DNA from: Modicisalibacter muralis
GTDB taxonomy: Bacteria; Pseudomonadota; Gammaproteobacteria; Pseudomonadales; Halomonadaceae
DNA: 64,000 nucleotides
Direction of reading: 5' to 3'
NCBI RefSeq assembly: GCF_900102945.1
Contig: NZ_FNGI01000009.1
Coordinates: forward strand, 1-64,000
Under the pieces are notes generated by a model. The model had not been told where the DNA came from, did no database searches, and worked only from the letters and a program-made list of their open reading frames with translations. Position 1 is the first letter of the stretch, and each line of letters begins with the position of its first letter. This document shows, piece by piece, positions 57,272 to 64,000 of this stretch. The position numbers and the translations under genes are program-made.

Positions 57272-57655
57272 ATGATCACGCCCGTCAAGACCGACCTCTT
57301 CGCCTCGAAGGCCCCGCTGGAATGGGCCGTCATCGGCAACGGCCTGCTGTTCACCGCGCAGATTCCCATCGGCGCCGATGGCCAGGTGGTCGAAGGCGGC
57401 ATCGAAGCCCAGACGCGCCAGACCCTCGACAACCTCGAGCACACACTCGAATGCGCCGGCGCCGGCCTGGACTCGCTGACCCAGGTGCTGATCTACGTCA
57501 CCGACCGCGACGACCTGGCCACGGTCAACCGGATCTATGCCGACTACGTGACGCCGCCCTACCCCAATCGCGCGGCGATCGTCGTCTCCGGCTTCGCGCG
57601 CGAGGAGATGCGGGTGGAAATGGTCGCCTACGCGGCGGTGAGCAATGATGAATGA
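57272..57655 (+). CDS. RidA-family imine/enamine deaminase
   Basis: A 127-residue Rid protein. The active-site arginine is conserved at position 100 (PYPNRAAIVVSG), as in RidA Arg105, and the last strand REEMRVEMVAYAAV matches. Rid proteins hydrolyse reactive enamine/imine intermediates. Its presence at the end of the operon suggests the pathway makes such an intermediate. It is 99 bp downstream of DUF3726 and convergent with the TRAP operon. Confidence 0.92.
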   Translation: MITPVKTDLFASKAPLEWAVIGNGLLFTAQIPIGADGQVVEGGIEAQTRQTLDNLEHTLECAGAGLDSLTQVLIYVTDRDDLATVNRIYADYVTPPYPNRAAIVVSGFAREEMRVEMVAYAAVSNDE

Positions 57656-57684
57656 GTCGTTCGGCGCAGTAAGTCAGCGCGAAT

Positions 57685-57707
57685 GGTAGTGCCTCCTTGG
57701 CGCTACC
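57685..57707. terminator. Hairpin between ridA-like and dctM genes
   Basis: GGTAGtGCC (57685-57693) pairs with GGCgCTACC (57699-57707), nine pairs with one G-T, around TCCTT. It lies between two convergent operons and may stop both. T-tracts are weak. Confidence 0.6.
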
Positions 57708-57719
57708 CTATTCTACGCA

Positions 57720-59015
57720 TTACACCGCATAGCCCAGCACCCGCGGCAGCCATAACGCGATCTCGGGAAATACCGCGACCAGCGTCAGCGCGCATGCCAT
57801 GGCGGCAACGAACACCAGCGCCCAACCCACCGTCTGCTCGAGGCGAATCTTCGCCACCTCGGTGGTCACCATCAGATTGACCGCGACGGGGGGCGTAAAC
57901 TGGCCGATGGCGATATTCATCGCCATCAGGATGCCGAACCACACCGGGTTCCAATCGAAGTGCTGCATGACCGGGATCATTATCGGCATCAGGATCAGGT
58001 AAATCGAGATCGCATCCAGCAGCATGCCGGCGAGCAGCACGCCGAGCATGATCAGCAGCAGCATCACCGCGCCGCTGTCGGACAGGCCGATCAGCCACTC
58101 GGCCAGGTGGCGGAAGGTCCCCAGCATGGTGCCTGCCCAGGCAAAAATACCTGCCAGCGCTATGATCAGCATGACCACCCCGGTGATCGCCGCGGCTTCA
58201 CCGAAGAGTTGCCATAAATCGCGCAGCTTGAGCTCGCGGGTCAGGAACAGCCCCACCACAACGCCGTAAGCAACCGCCACTACCGCCGCCTCGGTGGGAG
58301 TAAACAGGCCCGAGCGTAGTCCACCGAGGATGATCACCGGGGCGAACAATGCCGGCAGTGCCTGGCGGAAGCTTTCCCCCAGCGGCGGGCGCTCGACCGT
58401 TTCGGGCGACTCCCAGCCGTAACGACGCGCCAGATAGAAGGCGGGCACCAGCAACGACAGCCCGGCGAGAATGCCCGGGAACAGCCCGGCAGCGAACAGC
58501 GCGCGCAGGTCGACACCCGGCACCACGATGGAGTACAGAATCAGCGCCACCGACGGCGGAATCAGAATCGCCGTCGAGGCCGAAGCGGCAATCAGCGTCG
58601 CCGAGAAGGGTTTGGGATAGCCGGCGCGAGTCATGCTCGGCAGCATGACCACCGCCACCGCGGCGGCGTCCGCCGGTCCCGAGCCGCTCATGCCGCCCAT
58701 GATCATGCACACCAATACCGCGACAAGCGCCAGGCCACCGTGGCGCGGGCCGATCAGTGCCTGGGCGAAATGCACCAGGCGCGCCGCGACACCGGCACGC
58801 TCGAAGACCAGGCCGGTAAGGATGAACAGTGGAATCGCAATCAGCGGATACTTGGCGATGCTGTTGTAGGTATTGGTGCCCAGCGTGGCCAGCATCGTCG
58901 GCGACAAGCCGGTGACGATACCTACCGCACCGGCCAATCCCAACGAGAACGCCACCGGCACGCCGATGGCCAGCAGCGCCAGGAAGCTCAGCAGCATCCA
59001 CAGATCAGGACTCAT
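57720..59015 (-). CDS. dctM: TRAP transporter large permease (DctM)
   Basis: A 431-residue membrane protein with about 12 helices. The motifs GLVFERAGVAARLVHFAQALIG, MGGMSGSGPADAAAVAVVMLP and FTPTEAAVVAVAYG are hallmarks of DctM, the ion-coupled transport subunit. It overlaps dctQ by 11 bp. With dctQ and dctP it forms a complete TRAP operon read toward the RidA gene. Confidence 0.95.
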   Translation of the reverse strand: MSPDLWMLLSFLALLAIGVPVAFSLGLAGAVGIVTGLSPTMLATLGTNTYNSIAKYPLIAIPLFILTGLVFERAGVAARLVHFAQALIGPRHGGLALVAVLVCMIMGGMSGSGPADAAAVAVVMLPSMTRAGYPKPFSATLIAASASTAILIPPSVALILYSIVVPGVDLRALFAAGLFPGILAGLSLLVPAFYLARRYGWESPETVERPPLGESFRQALPALFAPVIILGGLRSGLFTPTEAAVVAVAYGVVVGLFLTRELKLRDLWQLFGEAAAITGVVMLIIALAGIFAWAGTMLGTFRHLAEWLIGLSDSGAVMLLLIMLGVLLAGMLLDAISIYLILMPIMIPVMQHFDWNPVWFGILMAMNIAIGQFTPPVAVNLMVTTEVAKIRLEQTVGWALVFVAAMACALTLVAVFPEIALWLPRVLGYAV

Positions 59016-59484
59016 CGTCGAGCCTCCCGGCCAGACGGTCGCGGGTCTGCTGGATCAATCGCCATAGCATCAATGCGGTCAGCACCGGCAGCCAGACCAG
59101 ATACCACCACTCCGGCACACCCAGCCCCGGCGACAACGATTGCCAGTGGTATTCGTTCCAAGCCAGTTTGGCGCCGTACCAGACGATCAACCCGAGCACG
59201 ATGGCCACCGCCAGACTCTGGACCACGATCAGCACGCGCCGTGGCCCACGCGGTAACGCCCGCTCCAGCAGGCCAATGCGAATGTGCCCATTGCGGCGCA
59301 GCGCCATGGCGGCGCCGGCAAAGGTCAGCACCACCAGCAGAAAGACCGAAATCTCCTCGGTAAAGGCGAAGGAGATATTGGTCACGTAACGCACCACGAC
59401 ATTGGCCAGACTGATCACGGCAATCAATATCAGCGCCAGCGTGGCCAGCACACGCTCGAGGCGCGCATCCGGTTGCGGTTTCAT
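59005..59484 (-). CDS. dctQ: TRAP transporter small permease (DctQ)
   Basis: A 159-residue protein with four helices (about 14-34, 48-66, 86-108 and 126-148) and VVRYVTNISFAFTEEISVFLLVV in the second helix region. It links DctM to the periplasmic binding protein. It overlaps dctM at its end and is separated from dctP by 71 bp with a hairpin. Confidence 0.93.
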   Translation of the reverse strand: MKPQPDARLERVLATLALILIAVISLANVVVRYVTNISFAFTEEISVFLLVVLTFAGAAMALRRNGHIRIGLLERALPRGPRRVLIVVQSLAVAIVLGLIVWYGAKLAWNEYHWQSLSPGLGVPEWWYLVWLPVLTALMLWRLIQQTRDRLAGRLDDES

Positions 59485-59506
59485 CAGGGGCCTCTCGAAA
59501 CGCTAC

Positions 59507-59527
59507 CGGCCCCGCGCAACGGGGCCG
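59507..59527 (-). terminator. Intercistronic hairpin between dctP and dctQ
   Basis: CGGCCCCG (59507-59514) pairs with CGGGGCCG (59520-59527) around a 5-nt loop, between the dctP stop and the dctQ start. There is no clear T-tract. It matches in position the hairpin at 690-718 of the first TRAP operon. Confidence 0.6.
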
Positions 59528-59555
59528 ATCAGAATCAGAACACAAGAAACGTTTT

Positions 59556-60563
59556 CTAGCGGTTCTCGACGGCCTGCCGAGCCACCTCGACCAACTCTTC
59601 GCCGATTTGCGGCGTCCATGTGTCGTAGACGCTCTGGGTGGCTTCGACAAAGGCCTGGCGCTGCTCGTCGGTCAGCTCGATGACCTCGACGCCACGCTCG
59701 CGAATCGCCGCCAGACGCTCGTCCTCCTGGGCACGCGACATCTCGATTTCCCACTGGCCGGCCTCGATGGCCGTCTCGCGCAGCAGCTCCCGGTCCTCTT
59801 GGGGCAATGTCTGCCACACCTGCTGGTTCACGGCGAAAATCAGCGGGTCATTCATGTAGTGCCACAGCGTCAGGTATTTCTGGCCGACCTGATCAATGCG
59901 CGCCACATCGAATATCGCGATGGGGTTCTCCTGGCCATCGACGGCGCCGGTGGTCAGCGCCGGCTTGGCATCGGCCCAGCTCATCTGGGTCGGGTTGGCG
60001 CCGAGCGCGGTGAAGGTGTCGTTGAACAATGGCGAGCCGACCACACGGATCTTCAGGCCGGCCAGATCCTCGGGCGAGTCGACCGGCAGCTTGGAGTTCG
60101 ACAGTTCGCGAAAACCGTTCTCGCCCCAGGCCAGCGGCACCACGCCACGCGCTTCGATCGCCTCGAAAATCATCTCGCCGGCCTTGCCGCCGGTGATGGC
60201 ATCCACCGCCGCGTCGTCGGGCATCAGGAACGGCAGCGAGAACAGGTTGAGTTGCGGCACCTGTGGCGACCAATTGATGGTCGAGCCCAGCGCCATGTCG
60301 ATGAGTCCCGAGCGCATCGCCGAGAACTCGCGGGTCTGATCGCCGGCGACCAGTTGCGAGTTGGGATAGACGCGCAGGGTAATTCGACCGTCCGAGCGCT
60401 CCTCGACCAGCTCGGCCCATTTCTGCGCCGCCTGCCCCCAGGGGAAGGCATCGGAAAGCACGGTGGAAACGGAATACTCGCGGGCCTGGGCGGTCATCGC
60501 GGTACACAGCAAAGCAGCCCCCGCCACGATGGCGGAGAACGAGGTAAAGCGGCGTGTCAGCAT
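59556..60563 (-). CDS. dctP: TRAP transporter substrate-binding protein (DctP family)
   Basis: A 335-residue periplasmic protein; signal peptide residues 1-26 (TAMTAQA). It has the DctP/SBP_bac_7 motifs FPWGQAAQKWAELVEERSDGRI, LKIRVVGSPLFNDTFTALGANP (with the carboxylate-binding Arg) and GAVDGQENPIAIF. An upstream ATG (60596) adds 11 residues before the signal. The LacI regulator 170 bp upstream might control it, since no other regulator is near. Likely ligands are sugar acids or other carboxylates. Confidence 0.92.
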   Translation of the reverse strand: MLTRRFTSFSAIVAGAALLCTAMTAQAREYSVSTVLSDAFPWGQAAQKWAELVEERSDGRITLRVYPNSQLVAGDQTREFSAMRSGLIDMALGSTINWSPQVPQLNLFSLPFLMPDDAAVDAITGGKAGEMIFEAIEARGVVPLAWGENGFRELSNSKLPVDSPEDLAGLKIRVVGSPLFNDTFTALGANPTQMSWADAKPALTTGAVDGQENPIAIFDVARIDQVGQKYLTLWHYMNDPLIFAVNQQVWQTLPQEDRELLRETAIEAGQWEIEMSRAQEDERLAAIRERGVEVIELTDEQRQAFVEATQSVYDTWTPQIGEELVEVARQAVENR

Positions 60564-60733
60564 GATCGTGAATCCTTGCTTGCGGCCGGATGGCACCAGC
60601 CGGATATCGTTATTGGTATTGCCATGCAGTCGCCATGGCCCCTTTAGTTGTAAAGAGATTGCGACTGAATGAAAAGACTAATCGAAGCGAAGCGTCAAGC
60701 GTCTTTCATGACGGCTCGATACGACCAGCGCCA

Positions 60734-61732
60734 CTAAGGTTTGGAACCCGTACTGCCCCGGACGACCAGTTCGAACGGCAGGATGACATGGCGTGGCGAT
60801 TCACAACGACCTTCCAGTGTGTCGATCAGCAGGCTCACGGCCTGCCTGCCGAACGCCTCGGCCGGCTGGGCGATGGTGGTCAGGGGCGGGTCGCTGAACG
60901 AGGCGAAGGTAATGTCGTCGAACCCCGCCACGGAGATATCGCCGGGCACCGATAACCCTGCCTGCTTGACCCGTTTAATGGCGCCAATCGCCATCTCGTC
61001 GCTTTCGCAGAAGATCGCCGAAGGCCGCCCATCGCACGCCAGTAGCATACCCGCGGCATTGAAGCCCGAATGCGGCGTGAAATCCCCCGGGCACAGCAGG
61101 CGTTCGTCCAGGGCGATGCCAGCGGCTTCTAGGGCATCGCAGTATCCCGCCACGCGGTCTCGTGTCAGCGGGCTGCGTCGCGGCCCCTTGATCATGCCGA
61201 TGCGGCGATGGCCCAGATCGATCAGGTGTTCGGTGAGGGTGCGAGCCGCCGCACGGTTGTCGAGTTTCACGGTCGGGCACGGTGGCGAATCGAGCACTTC
61301 GCAAGCATTGACCATCGGCAAGGCCGTGTCTGCATAGGCGTCGGCAGCGAACGGATTGTAGGCACGCAGTTGAATGACGCCGTCGGCCTGGCGGGTCGTC
61401 ACCATGCTGGCATACCCGCGCTCCGCGTCTTCTCGGCCCAGCGTGTTGCACAGCAGCACGCTGTAGCCCTGTTGCTGTGCCGCTTGCTGAATGCCGCCGA
61501 TGACTCGCGCGAAAAAGGTGTTGGAGATGGTCGGCACCAGCACGACCAGGTTGCGCGTACGCCGCGAGCGGAATTGCACCGCCATGAGATTGGGCTTGTA
61601 ATCGGCCTCGCTGACCGCTGCAAGCACTCTGGCCCTGGTCCGCGGCGAGACGATATCCGGCGACTTCAACGTGCGCGACACCGTCGCCACGGAGACCCCC
61701 GCCAGTTCGGCGACCTTGCGTATGTTCGACAT
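60734..61732 (-). CDS. LacI-family regulator
   Basis: A 332-residue regulator. The HTH MSNIRKVAELAGVSVATVSRTLKSPDIVSP is canonical and the ligand domain covers about 60-330 (RNLVVLVPTISNTFFARVIGGIQQAA). An ATG 21 codons upstream lacks similarity. A perfect 18-bp palindrome (61876-61893) in the divergent promoter region is its probable operator. It likely controls the facing isomerase and MFS genes and perhaps the TRAP operon downstream. Confidence 0.93.
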   Translation of the reverse strand: MSNIRKVAELAGVSVATVSRTLKSPDIVSPRTRARVLAAVSEADYKPNLMAVQFRSRRTRNLVVLVPTISNTFFARVIGGIQQAAQQQGYSVLLCNTLGREDAERGYASMVTTRQADGVIQLRAYNPFAADAYADTALPMVNACEVLDSPPCPTVKLDNRAAARTLTEHLIDLGHRRIGMIKGPRRSPLTRDRVAGYCDALEAAGIALDERLLCPGDFTPHSGFNAAGMLLACDGRPSAIFCESDEMAIGAIKRVKQAGLSVPGDISVAGFDDITFASFSDPPLTTIAQPAEAFGRQAVSLLIDTLEGRCESPRHVILPFELVVRGSTGSKP

Positions 61733-61875
61733 GTTACCCCTATCTTCGAGTGGTCGTGCGGCGACCCGACGCACCCAGCTTACCCCAACCGCCATCGCAC
61801 CTCAGCGCGCTGACCATCAGGCGCTAGACCTTCGTCTGATTGACGGCTTGCAGACCGCTGCCTAGTTTGAATACA

Positions 61876-61893
61876 AATGTAACCGGTTACATT
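61876..61893. promoter_or_regulatory. LacI-type operator
   Basis: AATGTAACCGGTTACATT is a perfect 18-bp palindrome with the central CpG (ACCGGT) typical of LacI-family operators; GntR-type sites have the same TGTAACC half. It lies 144 bp before the regulator start and 65 bp before the isomerase start. Confidence 0.8.
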
Positions 61894-61958
61894 CAAATCG
61901 CAAATAGCCGCAAACAGCCAATTTCATCGGTTTATGCATCGGCCAATGGGGATATGTG

Positions 61959-63038
61959 ATGGAAGCGGGACACACCAGCGAGATTCGCGGACCTGGCATC
62001 TTCCTCGCCCAATTCATGGGCGATACTTCGCCCTTCGATAGTCTCGACGCTATCGCCCGCTGGGCGGCGACGCTCGGCTACAAGGGTATCCAAATTCCCA
62101 GCGGCGACCCCCGCTGCCTGGATCTCGCCCTGGCCGCCGAGAGCCAGACCTACTGCGATGAACTCAAGGGCCGCTGCGGGGAGGCCGGTGTGGAGATCAG
62201 CGAGCTCTCCACTCACCTGCAAGGGCAACTCATCGCGGTGCATCCGTCTTGCGACGAACTCTTCGATGGCTTCGCCCCAGCCGAGGTGCGCGGTAATCCA
62301 GAGGCCCGCAGAGCATGGGCCGTCGAGCAGTTGCAGTTGGCCGCGAAAGCCAGTCAGCGCCTGGGTCTGACGGCTCATGCGACGTTCTCCGGGGCGCTGC
62401 TGTGGCCGTTCGTCTACCCCTGGCCGCAGCGCCCCGCCGGGCTGGTCGAGGCAGGCTTCGCCGAACTCGCCCGGCGCTGGCGTCCGATCCTCGATGCCTT
62501 CGAGGAGGCCGGCGTCGATCTGTGCTTCGAGATCCATCCCGGCGAGGATCTTCACGATGGCGCCACCTTCGAGCGCTTTCTGGAAGCGGTGGATCATCAT
62601 CCGCGCGCCCGGATTCTCTACGACCCCAGCCACTTGCTGCTGCAACAACTCGACTATCTGGACTTCATCGACCGCTATCACGAGCGCATCCGCATGTTTC
62701 ACGTCAAGGATGCCGAGTTTCTGCCCAATGGCCGCAGCGGAGTCTACGGCGGCTATCAGGACTGGCGGGAGCGCCCCGGGCGGTTTCGCTCGCTGGGTGA
62801 CGGTCAGGTCGATTTCAAGGGCATTTTCAGCAAGCTGACGCAGTACGGCTATGACGGCTGGGCGGTGCTCGAGTGGGAGTGTTGCCTGAAGGACTCACGC
62901 CAAGGGGCCGAGGAAGGCGCCCCCTTCATCGCGGATCACTTCATTTCGCCGGCGCAAAGTGCCTTCGACGATTTTGCCGGCGTCGCCCCCAGCCCGCAGC
63001 GTAATCGCAGGATTCTGGGGCTGGACGGGAATCACTGA
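61959..63038 (+). CDS. Sugar phosphate isomerase/epimerase (AP endonuclease 2-like TIM barrel)
   Basis: A 359-residue TIM-barrel protein of the xylose-isomerase-like family. Probable metal ligands are in CFEIHPGED, LYDPSHLLLQQ, MFHVKDAEF and WAVLEWECC. The start is the ATG at 61959; a GTG one codon earlier is possible. GGGG lies about 8 bp upstream. Such enzymes act with Gfo/Idh dehydrogenases in inositol or sugar catabolism; a partner may lie beyond the right edge. The LacI operator upstream suggests sugar induction. Confidence 0.88.
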   Translation: MEAGHTSEIRGPGIFLAQFMGDTSPFDSLDAIARWAATLGYKGIQIPSGDPRCLDLALAAESQTYCDELKGRCGEAGVEISELSTHLQGQLIAVHPSCDELFDGFAPAEVRGNPEARRAWAVEQLQLAAKASQRLGLTAHATFSGALLWPFVYPWPQRPAGLVEAGFAELARRWRPILDAFEEAGVDLCFEIHPGEDLHDGATFERFLEAVDHHPRARILYDPSHLLLQQLDYLDFIDRYHERIRMFHVKDAEFLPNGRSGVYGGYQDWRERPGRFRSLGDGQVDFKGIFSKLTQYGYDGWAVLEWECCLKDSRQGAEEGAPFIADHFISPAQSAFDDFAGVAPSPQRNRRILGLDGNH

Positions 63039-63080
63039 CGACGTTCGCTCAGAACACGACAACACCGAAAGAGGTTTGCC

Positions 63081-64000
63081 ATGCATACGATCCGCATGCG
63101 GCTCAGCATCATGATGTTCCTGCAGTTCTTCATCTGGGGAGGCTGGTTCGTCACGCTGGGCACCTTCCTTGCCCAGAACCTTGACGCCACGGGCAGCCAG
63201 ATCGGCATGGCGTTCTCGACACAATCCTGGGGCGCCATCATCGCGCCGTTCATCGTCGGACTGATTGCCGATCGCTATTTCAATGCCGAGCGCATTCTCG
63301 GCGTGTTGCATCTCGTCGGGGCGGCCTTGATGTACGGTCTCTATTTGGCGGGCGATTTCGCGACCTTCTACCCTCTCGTGCTGCTCTACATGATCCTGTA
63401 CATGCCGACATTGGCGCTGGTCAATTCCGTCTCGTTTCGGCAGATGGCCGATCCTTCGCGGGAGTTCGCCAGGATACGCGTGTGGGGCACCATCGGCTGG
63501 ATCGTCGCTGGGCTTGCCATCAGCTTCGCCTTCTCGTGGGATTCGCCGCAGGCCATCGGCGCCGGGCTGCTGCGCAACACCTTCCTGATGTGTGCGTTCG
63601 CCTCGCTGATTCTCGGCATCTATAGCTTCACGCTGCCCGGCACGCCGCCAAAGGCCGGCACAGGCGGCTCATCGACGCTGAAAAGCCTCGTGGGATTCGA
63701 TGCCCTGACGCTGCTCAAGGACAGGAACTACGCGATCTTCTTCATCGCCTCCATTCTGATCTGCATTCCCCTAGCCTTCTACTATCAGAACGCAAACCCC
63801 TTTCTGGTAGAAATCGGCGTGGCCAACCCAACCGGCAAGATGACCCTGGGCCAGGTCTCGGAGGTCCTGTTCATGCTGCTGTTGCCGGTATTCATCCACC
63901 GCTTCGGAATCAAGAAGACGCTGTTGGTGGGCATGTTCGCCTGGGCCCTGAGGTACGTCCTGTTCGCCTATGGCAATAGCGGGGATCTGGTATTCATGCT
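63081..64000 (+). CDS. MFS transporter, nucleoside:H+ symporter-like (truncated by window)
   Basis: Reading from the ATG at 63081 (GAGG 7 bp upstream) gives more than 306 residues open to the right edge. The N-terminus MRLSIMMFLQFFIWGGWFVTLGTF and helix-2 GLIADRYFNAERILG motif are typical of the NupG/XapB-type nucleoside:H+ symporters and related sugar carriers. At least eight helices are visible. It is 42 bp downstream of the isomerase gene, so probably co-transcribed and moving the substrate of that pathway. Confidence 0.88.
   Translation, partial: MHTIRMRLSIMMFLQFFIWGGWFVTLGTFLAQNLDATGSQIGMAFSTQSWGAIIAPFIVGLIADRYFNAERILGVLHLVGAALMYGLYLAGDFATFYPLVLLYMILYMPTLALVNSVSFRQMADPSREFARIRVWGTIGWIVAGLAISFAFSWDSPQAIGAGLLRNTFLMCAFASLILGIYSFTLPGTPPKAGTGGSSTLKSLVGFDALTLLKDRNYAIFFIASILICIPLAFYYQNANPFLVEIGVANPTGKMTLGQVSEVLFMLLLPVFIHRFGIKKTLLVGMFAWALRYVLFAYGNSGDLVFM

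Overview
The window reads as chromosomal DNA of a halophilic or marine gammaproteobacterium, most likely Halomonas or a close relative (Halomonadaceae). The sequence is GC-rich. It carries the gammaproteobacterial ftsB-ispD-ispF-truD-surE-pcm-nlpD-rpoS block with a DUF368 gene inserted between pcm and nlpD, two TRAP transporter operons, a BCCT carrier, a short LOV photoreceptor of the Pseudomonas type, and a fused EIIA-HPr-EI fructose PTS. The genus is inferred from gene content and order and was not tested by a search.

Layout. 1-2.6 kb: a TRAP operon (gntR-dctP-dctQ, with dctM presumably beyond the left edge) on the minus strand. 2.7-8.1 kb: glyA, the ybbA/ybbP ABC pair and the divergent esterase tesA. 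8.2-8.8 kb: a Phd/RelE-type toxin-antitoxin pair. 8.8-17.9 kb: an EamA exporter, zntB, a SelW-like protein, a LOV protein, a PA3496-like small protein, ettA, lpxL, alr and a TolC-type outer membrane protein. 18.1-25.3 kb: the rpoS block. 25.4-30.6 kb: mixed housekeeping genes (NIF3/YqfO-like, two Nudix enzymes, a prolyl-hydroxylase-like oxygenase, an MFS carrier, Gfa, SleB). 30.8-36.8 kb: an accessory region with a GST, an arsRCHB operon, a single integron-type gene cassette (GNAT plus attC), a FrnE-like thioredoxin-fold protein and an orphan YefM antitoxin. 36.9-43.7 kb: fruBKA with divergent fruR. 43.8-49.3 kb: phosphoribosyltransferase, PhoD-like, MOSC, DUF2189 and ZIP genes. 49.6-57.7 kb: a LysR-controlled catabolic cluster (aldehyde dehydrogenase, M19-like protein, BCCT carrier, a 577-residue protein of unknown family, DUF3726, RidA). 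57.7-60.6 kb: a second TRAP operon. 60.7-64 kb: a LacI regulator divergent from a sugar isomerase and an MFS carrier cut by the right edge.

Most likely undescribed system: the 49.6-57.7 kb cluster. The BCCT carrier has an altered tryptophan box. The 'dipeptidase' lacks the N-terminal HxD and bridging Glu of true M19 enzymes. The aldehyde dehydrogenase has the C-terminal signature of alpha-ketoglutarate-semialdehyde dehydrogenases. RidA implies an imine or enamine intermediate. Two further proteins have no assigned function. Together they suggest uptake and breakdown of a small nitrogenous, possibly betaine or imino-acid, compound that ends in alpha-ketoglutarate. This is inference from gene content.

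The accessory region at 30.8-36.8 kb shows the clearest signs of gene gain: an attC site whose R'' box is the exact complement of the opposite end of its cassette, lower GC, an antitoxin without its toxin, and a 12-bp motif shared by the arsR promoter and the arsB upstream region. No tRNA, rRNA, CRISPR array or complete insertion sequence was seen.
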